DNA of 64,000 nucleotides from JBHIKY01 sp042139015 (GCF_042139015.1 NZ_JBHIKY010000002.1:124001-188000); one strand, 5' to 3'. Shown: positions 7,482 to 17,332, counted from the stretch's first letter. The notes: generated by a model from the sequence alone, not told the origin. Numbers and translations: made by a program.

Positions 7482-8360
7482 TTAATACCTCCGCTGCTCT
7501 GAAATTTCTTGAAAAAACTGCAAATAATGCTTATATCGATATTCTTTCAGCTCTCCAGTTTTCAGTGCTTGTTTAATGGCACATCCCGGTTCCCTGCGAT
7601 GAGTGCAGCCCCTGAATTTACATTCAGGCAGCCGGCGCTTCATTTCTGGAAAATAGAGATCGAGATTATCTTCTTGAATTTCTTTGAAATCAAGAGAGCT
7701 GAACCCTGGAGTATCTGCTACGAGCCCTCCGTCTATCTTCAACAATTCGACATGGCGCGTGGTGTGTTTTCCCCTGCCCAGATGGCTCGATATCTCTGCT
7801 GTTTCCAGGTCAAGATCCGGCTTTAATGCGTTTAAAAGAGTGGATTTCCCCACCCCGGACTGCCCCGCAATAATAGAGAGATTAGCAGCGAAAACTGGAC
7901 GAAGGGCTTCAACTCCTTCATTCGTCACACTCGAAAGAAGGATTACTTCGTAGCCGGCCTCTTCATAGTCTTTTTTGTATTGGATAATTTCTTCTTTTTT
8001 TTCTTCATCTGCAAGGTCCATTTTTGTAATGATAATCCGTATGCGTATCTGTTGAGCTTCCACGTGTACAAGAAAACGGTCGAGCAGGATCGTAGAGAAA
8101 GAAGGCTCTTCAGCTGAAAAAACAAGAAGTGCCTGGTCAATATTGGCCACCGGAGGCCGGACAAGCTCATTGCTCCGTTCTTTGATTTCAAGAATGTACC
8201 CGTCCGTTACGTTTTCCGCATCAAATTTCACTTTATCGCCTACAAGCGGCTTTATTTTCTGTTTGCGAAACAGTCCTCGTCCGCGGCACTGGAAGTAGCC
8301 AGCTTCATTTTCTACATAGTAAAACCCGCTGAGTGCTTTCACAATTATTCCCTCTGCCAT
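7482..8360 (-). CDS. rsgA: Ribosome small subunit GTPase RsgA (CpgA)
   Basis: RsgA is a circularly permuted GTPase that assists late 30S subunit maturation; in B. subtilis (CpgA) its loss disturbs cell wall deposition. The 292-residue protein has an N-terminal OB fold, G4 TKMD (112-115) before G1 GQSGVGKS (166-173) and G3 DTPG (216-219), which is the permuted order. A C-terminal zinc site follows (Cys247, Cys252, His254, Cys260). AGGAGG lies 5 bases before the ATG. It follows prkC by 8 bases; in B. subtilis CpgA is a PrkC substrate, and this neighbourhood is conserved. Confidence 0.97.
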   Translation of the reverse strand: MAEGIIVKALSGFYYVENEAGYFQCRGRGLFRKQKIKPLVGDKVKFDAENVTDGYILEIKERSNELVRPPVANIDQALLVFSAEEPSFSTILLDRFLVHVEAQQIRIRIIITKMDLADEEKKEEIIQYKKDYEEAGYEVILLSSVTNEGVEALRPVFAANLSIIAGQSGVGKSTLLNALKPDLDLETAEISSHLGRGKHTTRHVELLKIDGGLVADTPGFSSLDFKEIQEDNLDLYFPEMKRRLPECKFRGCTHRREPGCAIKQALKTGELKEYRYKHYLQFFQEISEQRRY

Positions 8361-8368
8361 TCTTCCTC

Positions 8369-10411
8369 CTAATCTCCATAAGAAAAACTGTTGGATTGGA
8401 CTTCTTCATCATCCACATATAAGGTATAGGTGCCGTCGGTCTCCGGAGTCACCTCAAGAGGGACTCTGTATGTCTTTGTTTCTGTAATAGTTTCTTCTGT
8501 GAATGTTTCCGGCTCCTCTGTTGTTGCATCTTCATACTCGATGCGGATATTAAATTCCCGTCCTTCTTCTTCATCACTTTCGTCCACCTCTACTGGAATT
8601 ACTGCTTCCACCTGTTCAGAGGACTGTTCATCTTCATTTTCCTCTCCGCCATCTTCACTTGATTCATCTTCATCATTAGAATTCTCATCCGGTTCATCTT
8701 CTATTTCTTCCGGCCCCGATGATACGATAAATTCAACCGTATCTCCTTCCGTTACAGAATGGTAAGGGCCTGGTGAATGCTCGATGACTCTGCCTTCTTC
8801 CACAGAATCTGAAGAAGACGATTCGAACGCTCCTTCGAGGTTGTAATTTTCTAAATAGGTTTCTACTGCTTCTCTTGATTCTCCTTCAAGATTATGCATC
8901 GTAAATTCACGCTCTACACTATACATCAGGGTAACAGTCGTTTCAGAAGGTACTATTGTGTCGCCTTCAGTAGGGTCCTGACCGGTAACTTCACCTGGAG
9001 GAGCATCTCCGCTGTCATCCTCTCTAAATTCTACACCTTCAAACTCTGAAAGCTCTTCCTCGGCTGCTTCCTGATCCATTCCAGTAACATCAGGCATCTC
9101 AATAGTTTCCGGCCCTTCGCTGACGCGAAGCATGACAGTTGAATCTACCTTTACACTTCTGCCGGCCTGCGGATTCTGACTAACGATATGGTCTTCTTCC
9201 ACTTCATTATGAAAGACCATTTCTGTCTCCGTTTCTAAGCCGGCTTCTTCCATTTCTTCCTCTGCTTCCTCTAAGGGCATACCTACAGTTTCAGGCACCT
9301 CTGTATCCTGTACTCTCAGTATTCCCGGCATCCATGTGAAGGCCGCCAGAGCTGCGCCGAACATCAGCATCAATATAAGCAGAATAATACCTGCACGTTT
9401 CTTCTTTTTCTTTTTTACGGGTTTTGCCGGCACTTGATCTGACAGTGGTTCCGTAACAATCGTTTCGTTTTTAGAAATGCCGTGTTCCATTGTTTGATCT
9501 GAAGCCTCATCATCTTTTATTAATGGGATCGCTTTTGTGGCATCATCATCAAACGGTACAATTAAAGGTGCTTCATTTCTTCTCTCCTCGGAGAGAACTG
9601 TAGATAAATCCTCTTTCATATCTTCTACAGATTCATAGCGGTCGAAAGGATTTTTAGAGGTAGCTTTTAATATGACATTCTCAAGACTCTGCGGCAGCCC
9701 CGGCCGTTTATCAGAAGGGAGTGGAAGAGGTTCCTGCAAATGTTTAAGCGCGATACTTACCGCTGAATCACCATCGTAAGGAAGAGTTCCTGTAACCATT
9801 TCATACAGAACTACACCGAGAGAATATACATCAGATTTTGATGTGATCACTCCTCCTCTTGCCTGCTCAGGTGATAAATAATGGACAGATCCCATCACTG
9901 AATTCGTATGGGTAATCGTTGCCGCAGAGGCAGCCCGGGCTATTCCAAAATCGGTTACCTTTGCTTCTCCTTTTTCATTAAGGAGGATATTATGAGGCTT
10001 AATATCACGGTGAATAATTTCATTTGCATGAGCATGATTTATTGCGCAGAGGATCTGTTTCATCAGGTCCACAGCCTGACTGAGTGGAAGGGGACCTTCC
10101 TCCTGAACCTTCTTTTTTAAAGTTTTTCCCTTTACGTATTCCATAACAATGTAGTAAAGGTCTTCTTCCTCTCCGGCATCGTATATATTTACGATGTTGG
10201 GATGAGCAAGACTCGTGGCAGCCTGGGCCTCCCTATGGAATCTTCGGATGAATTCCTCATCCTTATTATATTGAGGCTGCAATACCTTTACTGCAACTTC
10301 TCTTTCTAGAATTACGTCTCTGCCCAAATACACATGCGCCATTCCACCGCCGCCGATCAGTTCTTCAATCGCATAACGCTGACTGATTCTTTTTCCGATT
10401 AAGTCTGCCAT
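8369..10411 (-). CDS. prkC: PASTA-domain Ser/Thr protein kinase PrkC
   Basis: PrkC is a membrane kinase that senses muropeptides or lipid II and controls wall metabolism and germination. The cytoplasmic kinase domain has the glycine loop (20-30), Lys42, catalytic HRDIKPHN with Asp136, DFG (154-156) and an activation loop with clustered threonines (165-169). A lysine-rich stop-transfer precedes the single membrane span (about 340-360). Outside lie three PASTA repeats (about 370-433, 437-498, 501-566), a strongly acidic linker (568-600) and a C-terminal beta domain. At 680 residues it is longer than the B. subtilis protein (648), mainly from acidic insertions. It overlaps the phosphatase gene prpC by 13 bases. 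Confidence 0.97.
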   Translation of the reverse strand: MADLIGKRISQRYAIEELIGGGGMAHVYLGRDVILEREVAVKVLQPQYNKDEEFIRRFHREAQAATSLAHPNIVNIYDAGEEEDLYYIVMEYVKGKTLKKKVQEEGPLPLSQAVDLMKQILCAINHAHANEIIHRDIKPHNILLNEKGEAKVTDFGIARAASAATITHTNSVMGSVHYLSPEQARGGVITSKSDVYSLGVVLYEMVTGTLPYDGDSAVSIALKHLQEPLPLPSDKRPGLPQSLENVILKATSKNPFDRYESVEDMKEDLSTVLSEERRNEAPLIVPFDDDATKAIPLIKDDEASDQTMEHGISKNETIVTEPLSDQVPAKPVKKKKKKRAGIILLILMLMFGAALAAFTWMPGILRVQDTEVPETVGMPLEEAEEEMEEAGLETETEMVFHNEVEEDHIVSQNPQAGRSVKVDSTVMLRVSEGPETIEMPDVTGMDQEAAEEELSEFEGVEFREDDSGDAPPGEVTGQDPTEGDTIVPSETTVTLMYSVEREFTMHNLEGESREAVETYLENYNLEGAFESSSSDSVEEGRVIEHSPGPYHSVTEGDTVEFIVSSGPEEIEDEPDENSNDEDESSEDGGEENEDEQSSEQVEAVIPVEVDESDEEEGREFNIRIEYEDATTEEPETFTEETITETKTYRVPLEVTPETDGTYTLYVDDEEVQSNSFSYGD

Positions 10412-11163
10412 TTGCTCAGCTCCTTATCGGAGAAAGTATGAAGAACAATCGCCACCGAAATATTATCTTCCCCGCCTCTTTCGTTAGCAATATGTATAAG
10501 TGATTGAGCACACTTCTCCAACGATATTTCATTTTTCAATTGTGCTTTTATATCTTCGCTGGATAATTTATTTGATAGGCCGTCTGAGCATAGAAGAATA
10601 CCTTCTCCCTCGGACCAATCCAGAACAAATTCATCTGTCTTGATGAAATTCTCTGTACCAAGTGCACGTGTCAGAACATTCTTACGAGGGTGGTTTTCTG
10701 CTTCATCCTCGGTCAATTGTCCGCTTTTTTTCAGTTCATTGACAAGTGAATGATCCTCCGATTTTAATTGAACAGTGTCCTCCCCTACGAAATAGGCACG
10801 ACTGTCCCCCGCGTGAGAAACAGCTACAAAGCCGGAAGTGCAGATGGCAGCGATGATTGTGGTGCCCATTCCATGCAGGGCTGCATCCTTTTGGGCTGCT
10901 TCATGTATACCTCGATTAATTCGAAGTATGCTGTTACTAAGCCATGAAGCAGCTTCCTGAGGAGTTAAGCTTTTATGAAGCGGTTCCCAGTATTGACGGA
11001 ATAAATTCACTGCCATTTGACTTGCTACGTCGCCTGCCTGGTGGCCTCCCATGCCATCTGCCACTACCGCCAGCAGATCTCCGGATTTATTTTCAAAAAC
11101 GCCTCCCGAATCTTCATTATACTGCCGGACCAGTCCAGTATCAGTTTTAAACACCGATTTCAC
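10399..11163 (-). CDS. prpC: PP2C-type protein phosphatase PrpC
   Basis: PrpC is a metal-dependent Ser/Thr phosphatase that opposes PrkC. The PP2C metal-binding motif VVADGMGGHQAGD is near the N-terminus, with further acidic motifs (SHAGDSRAY, LLCSDGLSN, GGEDNISV). I place the start at GTG 11161-11163: AGGTGA lies 8 bases upstream, the product is 254 residues like the B. subtilis protein, and the next residues read KSVFKTDTGLVRQYNED. An earlier GTG at 11175 is possible but less well placed. Its 3' end overlaps prkC. The rlmN gene usually found upstream is missing. Confidence 0.95.
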   Translation of the reverse strand: MKSVFKTDTGLVRQYNEDSGGVFENKSGDLLAVVADGMGGHQAGDVASQMAVNLFRQYWEPLHKSLTPQEAASWLSNSILRINRGIHEAAQKDAALHGMGTTIIAAICTSGFVAVSHAGDSRAYFVGEDTVQLKSEDHSLVNELKKSGQLTEDEAENHPRKNVLTRALGTENFIKTDEFVLDWSEGEGILLCSDGLSNKLSSEDIKAQLKNEISLEKCAQSLIHIANERGGEDNISVAIVLHTFSDKELSKWQT

Positions 11164-11279
11164 CTGAAGACTCACCTCACTTCTTTTTTCTTATATGTGT
11201 CTGTGGATTTCGGCAGGCTGTGTTATCTGCCGGAATTTGTTCTTCCCATGGTATCATTGAAAATTTTTTCAATATGGCT

Positions 11280-12638
11280 CTAATTTTTTTGTAATGAAGC
11301 AATAAAAAAGCCATCTGTATGAAAGTACTGCGGTAATATCGTAACATATCCACCGTCCGGCCGCAGGTAATCTTTGAGAGCCGGCGGAAGCCTGTCCGCC
11401 AAATTCGCTTCTAGGGTAAAGTCAGGATTATTATGAAGAAAAGCAGAAATCACCTGTTCGTTTTCAGCTTTTCGGACAGTACATGTGCTGTAGACCAGCC
11501 TTCCACCAGGTTTCAAAAGCCTGGAAGCCTCTTGCAGTATCGCTGATTGTATGGCAGGCAGACGTTCAGCGTCTTCTCGCTTCTTCTGCCATTTTAATTC
11601 TGGTTTTCTGCGGATGACACCGTACCCGCTGCACGGAGCGTCCACAAGGATACGATCAGCACTTTCTGGAAGGAGGGTTTCTGTTAACTTTCTGGCATCC
11701 ACAGCCTGGGCTGTAATCGTGGTTAAACCAAGTCTATCCGCTTGTTCTTTTATGAGTCCGATTTTTTTCTCATGAAGATCAAAAGCATGTATCTTTCCTC
11801 GATCCTGCATTCTCTCGGCAAGATGAGTTGTTTTTCCACCTGGCGCAGCACAGGTGTCGACCGTACTCATGCCAGATCGGGGATCAAGCACACGTCCAAC
11901 CAGCATAGAGCTTTCATCTTGAATCGTAAACAAGCCTTCTTTATAAGATGGGCTTCCCGCAGCCTTACCTTCGGTTATTCGCAGTGCATCCATTGATAAA
12001 CTGCCCTGTTCGGCAATACACCCTTCACTTTCTAACTTATTCAGTGCCAGGTCAACCGTCGTTTTCAAAGGATTTATCCGCACACTCATCTGGGGGGGCA
12101 GTAGATTAGCGGCTGCCATATCCAGGGCTTTCTTTTCACCATAGTCCTCCACCCATTCCTGCAAAAGCCATTCTGGATGACTAAGAAGAACTGCATGTTT
12201 TTTCATGCCGGACAACGATTCTTCCGGCTCCTCGGTTCCGCAGCGCTGGACGGAGCGGAGAACGCCGTTAACAAACCCGCTGATTCCCTGGTGTCCCCGT
12301 GCTTTTGCAATGTTAACTGCTTCGTGAATGACAGCTCTTTCAGGCACACGATCAAGATATTTCAGCTGGTACATGGACAGGCGTAAAAGCTGCAGCACCC
12401 AGTGATCCAGGGAATGCAGTCCTTTCTTCACAAATGGCTGTAGATAAAAGTCAAGGGTGTTTTTACGTTTGATTGTTCCGTAAACAAGCTCCGTGAGCAA
12501 GGATTGATCTTTTGGAGCAATTCTTCCTTCGTTAAGTACATAATTTATCAGCAAATGACTATAGGCGCCTTCCTTTTCAATTCTCTCCATAATCCGCAGA
12601 GCTTCTGATCGTACATTTTTGAATGTATCAGCCGTCAT
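11280..12638 (-). CDS. rsmB: 16S rRNA m5C967 methyltransferase RsmB
   Basis: RsmB methylates C967 of 16S rRNA using S-adenosylmethionine. The 452-residue protein has an N-terminal NusB-like RNA-binding domain and a C-terminal methyltransferase domain with DTCAAPGGKTTHL, DAPCSGYGV (first catalytic Cys) and STCTV (second Cys). The ATG at 12636-12638 overlaps the 3' end of fmt and gives the normal family N-terminus; the upstream extension of the frame is simply fmt read in another frame. In B. subtilis rlmN follows, but here prpC comes next after a gap of about 115 bases. Confidence 0.95.
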   Translation of the reverse strand: MTADTFKNVRSEALRIMERIEKEGAYSHLLINYVLNEGRIAPKDQSLLTELVYGTIKRKNTLDFYLQPFVKKGLHSLDHWVLQLLRLSMYQLKYLDRVPERAVIHEAVNIAKARGHQGISGFVNGVLRSVQRCGTEEPEESLSGMKKHAVLLSHPEWLLQEWVEDYGEKKALDMAAANLLPPQMSVRINPLKTTVDLALNKLESEGCIAEQGSLSMDALRITEGKAAGSPSYKEGLFTIQDESSMLVGRVLDPRSGMSTVDTCAAPGGKTTHLAERMQDRGKIHAFDLHEKKIGLIKEQADRLGLTTITAQAVDARKLTETLLPESADRILVDAPCSGYGVIRRKPELKWQKKREDAERLPAIQSAILQEASRLLKPGGRLVYSTCTVRKAENEQVISAFLHNNPDFTLEANLADRLPPALKDYLRPDGGYVTILPQYFHTDGFFIASLQKN

Positions 12639-13572
12639 AGGAGAACCGCTTCCCTTCTTCGAGTCCGTGTTTTCCCCGCAAATAATCGGCTGCGGCCATC
12701 CGCTTTTTTCCTGAGGGCTGAACTTCTGTGAGCAGAACAAGTCTTCCGTCTCCGGCAGTGGTCCAGATTCCATTTTCATCAAGTCTTGCAATTGTACCTG
12801 GAGCTGCAGCTGCAGTTTCTTCCACCGCTTCCGCCTGCCAGATTTTTATTGGTTTATCCTCATACACTGTATATGCGACCGGCCAAGGATGCATCCCGCG
12901 GATATGGTTATAAACTGCTTCTGCCGCGGCACTCCAATTAATCTTTTCACGCCCCCTTTTTATATTCCGGGCAAATGTAGCTTCTTTCTCGTTTTGCGGC
13001 TGCGGCGTGATATCTCCGCGGATCAGCTTCGGCAGTGTCTCCAGCAGCAGTTCTCTTCCTGCAATGCTCAGCTTATCGTGCATCGAGCCTGTCGTATCCT
13101 CTTTTTGGATATCGATCTTTCGCTGCGTGAGAATATCTCCTGCATCGAGTTTTTTTACCATATACATTATAGTAATACCGGTAGTCGGCTCTCCATCAAT
13201 AACGGCCTGGTGTATCGGCGCTCCACCACGGTATTTGGGAAGAAGGGAAGCATGGACATTAACCGCTCCATATGTTGGCGCCGTTAGAATTGCTTCAGGC
13301 AAAATTTGGCCGAAAGCTGCTGTAATAATTAAATCAGGTTCCAGCTCAAGAATTTCTTTGACACTCTCTTCGTTTTTCAGCGTTTCCGGCTGAAGGACAG
13401 GCAGCCCATGCTGCAGCGCTTCTGATTTCACCGGCGGGGGAGTTAATTCCTTTTTTCGTCCCTTCGGTCGATCTGGTTGAGTAACGACAGCTTTGACATT
13501 ATAGCCTTTTTCGACCAAACCTCTTAATATCGGTACTGAAAAGTCCGGTGTGCCCATAAAAATTACGTTCAT
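12628..13572 (-). CDS. fmt: Methionyl-tRNA formyltransferase
   Basis: Fmt formylates the initiator Met-tRNA with 10-formyl-tetrahydrofolate. The 314-residue product starts MNVIFMGTPDFS and has the active-site region VNVHASLLPKYRGGAP, followed by the C-terminal tRNA-binding OB domain. GAGGAG is just upstream of the ATG at 13570-13572. def, its usual partner between priA and fmt, is absent from this locus; deformylase must come from elsewhere in the genome. A terminator-like hairpin separates it from priA, so it may have its own promoter. Confidence 0.97.
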   Translation of the reverse strand: MNVIFMGTPDFSVPILRGLVEKGYNVKAVVTQPDRPKGRKKELTPPPVKSEALQHGLPVLQPETLKNEESVKEILELEPDLIITAAFGQILPEAILTAPTYGAVNVHASLLPKYRGGAPIHQAVIDGEPTTGITIMYMVKKLDAGDILTQRKIDIQKEDTTGSMHDKLSIAGRELLLETLPKLIRGDITPQPQNEKEATFARNIKRGREKINWSAAAEAVYNHIRGMHPWPVAYTVYEDKPIKIWQAEAVEETAAAAPGTIARLDENGIWTTAGDGRLVLLTEVQPSGKKRMAAADYLRGKHGLEEGKRFSYDG

Positions 13573-13616
13573 TACTCATTCTCCTCTGTGTCAATATAGG
13601 ATAGAAAATAGAAACA

Positions 13617-13650
13617 CCCCGCTATCGTCCGTCAGGCACGGTCGGCGGGG
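13617..13650 (-). terminator. Probable terminator after priA
   Basis: CCCCGC at 13617-13622 pairs with GCGGGG at 13645-13650, with additional pairing (CCGT/ACGG) inside. On the minus strand it is followed by TGTTTCTATTTTC. It lies in the gap between priA and fmt, where def would normally sit. Confidence 0.6.
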
Positions 13651-13657
13651 CACGGAT

Positions 13658-16069
13658 CTACATAAACATTTGTGGATTCATATCTATAGAAATAAATAAC
13701 TTATCTCCGGCTATTTCCTTCTGGTAACGGTTCAATATTTCGTTAAGTACTTTAACCACATTTGGTTCATTTCTGTATTTTATCATGCATTGATATCGAT
13801 ATCTATCTTTCATACGGGCTATCGGGGAAACAGTCGGTCCGAGAACCTTCGTTTCCTTAGACAGAGACTGCTTTAAAAACCCTGCAATTTTATCCGAAGT
13901 CTGGATCACTTTTGTTACATCTTCATGTGCGACATTAATGAGTGCAATATAATAGTAAGGCGGATATCCGCCTCGTTTCCGCTGGCCCATCTCCTCGAGG
14001 CAAAAGGAAGGAAAGTCGTGTTCTTTGGCATGCTGGATACTGTAATGATCTGGATTATAGGATTGGACAACGACTTCTCCTTTCAGTGTGTCCCTTCCTG
14101 CACGACCGCTTACTTGAGTCAGCAGCTGAAAGGTACGTTCCGGAGCCCGAAAATCCGGAAGATTCAACAGCGTGTCAGCAGCCAGCACTCCTGCCAGTGT
14201 AATCCGTGGGAAATCAAGCCCTTTTGCAATCATCTGAGTCCCAAGTAAAATATCTGCCTCGCCCCGTCCAAAGGCACTCAGCATTTTTTCATGAGAGCCT
14301 TTTTTGGTCGTCGTGTCCACGTCCATTCGAATAACCCGTGCTTCCGGCAGCAGCTTCGTAATTTCCTCTTCCACTTTTTGAGTACCGGTTCCAAAGAAAC
14401 GAATCTGCTCACTTTCACATGCCGGGCATTCCGTTATCATATGTTCTTCATGTCCGCAGTAGTGGCATTTGAGCCTGCTCTGGGTGTGATGGTATGTCAG
14501 CGTAATTTCGCAGTGCGGACATTCCGCTGTATATCCGCAGCTTCGGCACATTACAAAGGTAGAATATCCTCGCCGGTTTAAAAATAAAACAATTTGTTCT
14601 TTTTTCTCCAATCTATCTTTTATCTTTTCCAACAACAGCCCAGAAAAAACAGAGCGGTTCCCATTTTTTAACTCCTGGCGCATATCGATGATTTGTACAT
14701 CCGGAAGTTGCATATCATTGACCCGATCCGGAAGCTCCAGAAGTGTGTAGACCTCACGCTTCGCCCTGGCATAAGATTCAAGCGACGGCGTAGCACTTCC
14801 TAACAAAACCGGGCAGTTATGGTATCTGCCTCTCCAAAGTGCTACCTGTCTCGCATGATATCTTGGGTGGTCTTCCTGTTTATAGCTTCCTTCATGCTCT
14901 TCATCAATAATGATAAGTCCAAGATTTTCAAACGGGGCAAAAACTGCTGAGCGTGCCCCGACCACTACTTTGACTTCTTTTCGGTGTATTTTTCTCCATT
15001 CATCATATTTTTCTCCCGCAGATAGGGCACTATGCATAACAGCTACATTTGAACCAAATCTTCCTTTGAATCTTTCCACCATCTGCGGAGTCAACGATAT
15101 TTCCGGAACGAGTACAATCGCTTCTTTTTCAGATTCCATTACTTTTTGTATTGCCTGGAGGTATACTTCCGTTTTTCCACTTCCCGTCACTCCACGCAGC
15201 AGAAACGGAACATGTTTCTTTTCATCTATGGACTGATGAACATGCCGCAGTACATAACGCTGCCGCGCTGTTAGTTCTAATGGTGGCATATATGCAAAAG
15301 TGCGGCCGGCATAGGGATCACGGTAGGATTCTACTGAAGAACGGATCAACAGGTTCTTATCAGTAAGTGCTTTGATCACCTGAGTTGTCACACTGGCTTT
15401 CTCGATTAGTTCCTGCTGTGGTACAGCTTTCTCACAGGCATTATTCTGCATCCATTCAAGTGCGCTCAACTGCTTCTTGGCGCTGCTGCTTACAAGCTCA
15501 GACGCCTGCCGGTTCATCGCACGTTCATCCAAATGAATAAGAGCAACTCTTTTTTTATTCGTCTGATTCTTCACCACATAATCAATTTCAAGCGTTCCCT
15601 TGTCGGCAGCGAGCTTTATCAGCCTGATCAACTTTTTATCGTCAGTAAGCTTCTCCCATTCCAGCTGGTGCTTTCCATTGAAAAGCTGCTGCAGCGGTTC
15701 GGGGAGGTGTGCAGCATCGCCTGTGAGCCTTATTTTCTTTTTCGGTTTTGCCCGGATCGCAGAAGGGATCATAGATTGGTAGGCAGTTATCAAAAAACAA
15801 ACTGTTTCTTCGGACAGCCAGTGCCCTAATTCCAACAATTCTTTTGTTAATACCGGGTCTGGATCAAGAATATCTGAAATCCCTTTCACCTTGCTGAGAT
15901 TAGACTCAGGAGACGTCTTCCAAATAAACCCCTGGATTTTTCTAGGACCGAATGGCACAGTCACACGCATTCCCGGTTTTACAAGGTCAATCATTTCTTC
16001 TGGTATCTTATAATCGAACGCTTTGTTGATTTGTGCTGCAGCCACATCCACAATGACCTTTGCATACAT
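13658..16069 (-). CDS. priA: Primosomal replication restart helicase PriA
   Basis: PriA reloads the replisome at stalled forks. The 803-residue protein shows the N-terminal DNA-binding domain, Walker A GVTGSGKT (293-300), DEEH box (389-392) with the PriA-specific aromatic-rich loop EGSYKQEDHPRYHAR, and a cysteine-rich zinc-binding insertion (CRSCGYTAECPHC through ECPAC). The helicase C domain includes the motif QVSGRAGR. The start at ATG 16067-16069 lies one base after the coaBC stop, with GGAAG upstream. It is cotranscribed with coaBC, as in B. subtilis. Confidence 0.97.
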   Translation of the reverse strand: MYAKVIVDVAAAQINKAFDYKIPEEMIDLVKPGMRVTVPFGPRKIQGFIWKTSPESNLSKVKGISDILDPDPVLTKELLELGHWLSEETVCFLITAYQSMIPSAIRAKPKKKIRLTGDAAHLPEPLQQLFNGKHQLEWEKLTDDKKLIRLIKLAADKGTLEIDYVVKNQTNKKRVALIHLDERAMNRQASELVSSSAKKQLSALEWMQNNACEKAVPQQELIEKASVTTQVIKALTDKNLLIRSSVESYRDPYAGRTFAYMPPLELTARQRYVLRHVHQSIDEKKHVPFLLRGVTGSGKTEVYLQAIQKVMESEKEAIVLVPEISLTPQMVERFKGRFGSNVAVMHSALSAGEKYDEWRKIHRKEVKVVVGARSAVFAPFENLGLIIIDEEHEGSYKQEDHPRYHARQVALWRGRYHNCPVLLGSATPSLESYARAKREVYTLLELPDRVNDMQLPDVQIIDMRQELKNGNRSVFSGLLLEKIKDRLEKKEQIVLFLNRRGYSTFVMCRSCGYTAECPHCEITLTYHHTQSRLKCHYCGHEEHMITECPACESEQIRFFGTGTQKVEEEITKLLPEARVIRMDVDTTTKKGSHEKMLSAFGRGEADILLGTQMIAKGLDFPRITLAGVLAADTLLNLPDFRAPERTFQLLTQVSGRAGRDTLKGEVVVQSYNPDHYSIQHAKEHDFPSFCLEEMGQRKRGGYPPYYYIALINVAHEDVTKVIQTSDKIAGFLKQSLSKETKVLGPTVSPIARMKDRYRYQCMIKYRNEPNVVKVLNEILNRYQKEIAGDKLFISIDMNPQMFM

Positions 16070-16070
16070 A

Positions 16071-17273
16071 TTAATCTTCCTTTTTGATAAGGCTGGTCAG
16101 TCTTTTCAATACTTCTTGTGCTGTCTCTGATTTTGATAAAAGGGGGAGTGAATCCGGTGACTTTCCGTGCTCAAGAATGATAATTTGATTCGTATCACTG
16201 CGGAAGCCTGCATTGTCAGCTGTAATATTATTTGCAATAACCATATCAAGCTTTTTATTCTTCATTTTTTCTTCTGCATATTCGGTAATTTCATGCGACT
16301 CTGCCGCAAAACCTACGAGTACTTGATGCTGTTTACGTTCACCTAATGCAGCAAGAATATCTTTTGTACGCTCCATTGGGATAGTGACGTCTTCAGTCTG
16401 CTTTTTCATTTTTTTTGTCTGTATTTCAGCAGGACGGTAATCTGAGACTGCCGCCGCTTTAATGACGGCATCCTGGGAATCATAGCGTGACATCACTTCG
16501 CGGTACATCTGCTCTGCCGTAGTAACATCCACTCGTGTGACACCCGCTGGAGTCTGAAGCTGAACTGGGCCGGATATCAATGTGACTTCTGCCCCTAGTG
16601 CCGCAGCTTCAGCAGCCAAAGCAAATCCCATTTTTCCCGTTGATGGGTTGGTGAAAACCCGGACTGGATCGGCATATTCATAAGTAGGACCTGCAGTGAC
16701 GAGAATTCTTTGACCGGTAAGTGGAGGTATGCTGCCTAAATCCTGCTCCAATGAAGCAATGATGTCTTCCGGCTCCGCCATTCTGCCTTTTCCAACCCAG
16801 CCGCAGGCAAGGTAACCTTCTCCCGCTTCGAGAAAACGCACTCCGTCCTCTTTCAATTTCTTCATATTACGCTGAACCGCTGGATGGTTATACATATTTA
16901 CGTTCATTGCTGGAGCGGCGTAAATAGGAGCCAGTGTGGCAAGAAGTGTTGTGGAAAGCATATCATCTGCTGATCCACTTGCAAGCTTTTCCAGGCAGTT
17001 CGCTGTTGCAGGAGCCACCACTACGATCTCCGCCCAATCAGCAATATCGATATGAGCTACTTTTTCAGGGTCTTTTTCTGCAAAGGTGTCATCATATACC
17101 CGGTGCCTTGTAAGTGCCTGAAAAGTCAAAGGTGTCACGAAATTCTTCGCGTGCTCTGTCATAATAACCTTTACTTCGGCTCCCGCCTGTGTCAGCCTGC
17201 TGGCCAGTGCCGCCGCTTTAAAAGCTGCGATTCCTCCGCTCACTGCCAGAACGATGTGCTTATTCTCAAGCAT
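16071..17273 (-). CDS. coaBC: Bifunctional phosphopantothenoylcysteine decarboxylase/synthetase CoaBC
   Basis: CoaBC carries out two steps of coenzyme A synthesis: CoaB joins cysteine to 4'-phosphopantothenate and CoaC decarboxylates the product. The N-terminal flavoprotein part (about 1-180) has the catalytic His74, PAMN (121-124) and the active Cys157 in ACGWVGKGRM. The C-terminal synthetase half contains the signature VRVFTNPSTGKMG, AAVSDYRP and the lysine-rich KMKK. The 400-residue length is standard. The ATG at 17271-17273 has GGCGGG upstream. It follows rpoZ beyond a terminator and abuts priA. Confidence 0.97.
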   Translation of the reverse strand: MLENKHIVLAVSGGIAAFKAAALASRLTQAGAEVKVIMTEHAKNFVTPLTFQALTRHRVYDDTFAEKDPEKVAHIDIADWAEIVVVAPATANCLEKLASGSADDMLSTTLLATLAPIYAAPAMNVNMYNHPAVQRNMKKLKEDGVRFLEAGEGYLACGWVGKGRMAEPEDIIASLEQDLGSIPPLTGQRILVTAGPTYEYADPVRVFTNPSTGKMGFALAAEAAALGAEVTLISGPVQLQTPAGVTRVDVTTAEQMYREVMSRYDSQDAVIKAAAVSDYRPAEIQTKKMKKQTEDVTIPMERTKDILAALGERKQHQVLVGFAAESHEITEYAEEKMKNKKLDMVIANNITADNAGFRSDTNQIIILEHGKSPDSLPLLSKSETAQEVLKRLTSLIKKED

Positions 17274-17294
17274 TTCTTTCCCGCCTTTTTATGA

Positions 17295-17329
17295 AAAAAG
17301 AGCTCTCTGTTGGGAGAAAGCTCTTTTTA
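17295..17329. terminator. Terminator between rpoZ and coaBC
   Basis: AAAAAGAGCT and AGCTCTTTTT arms flank a pairing TCTC/GAGA core, with T-runs on either strand. On the minus strand it follows the rpoZ stop by a few bases. It probably ends the gmk-rpoZ transcript, at least partly. Confidence 0.8.
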
Positions 17330-17332
17330 CTC

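Noticed and set aside
11211..11271. Hairpins (CGGCAG/CTGCCG and TGAAAA/TTTTCA) between rsmB and prpC
   Set aside because: Neither has a convincing T-run on the minus strand, so I did not call a terminator or a remnant of rlmN.
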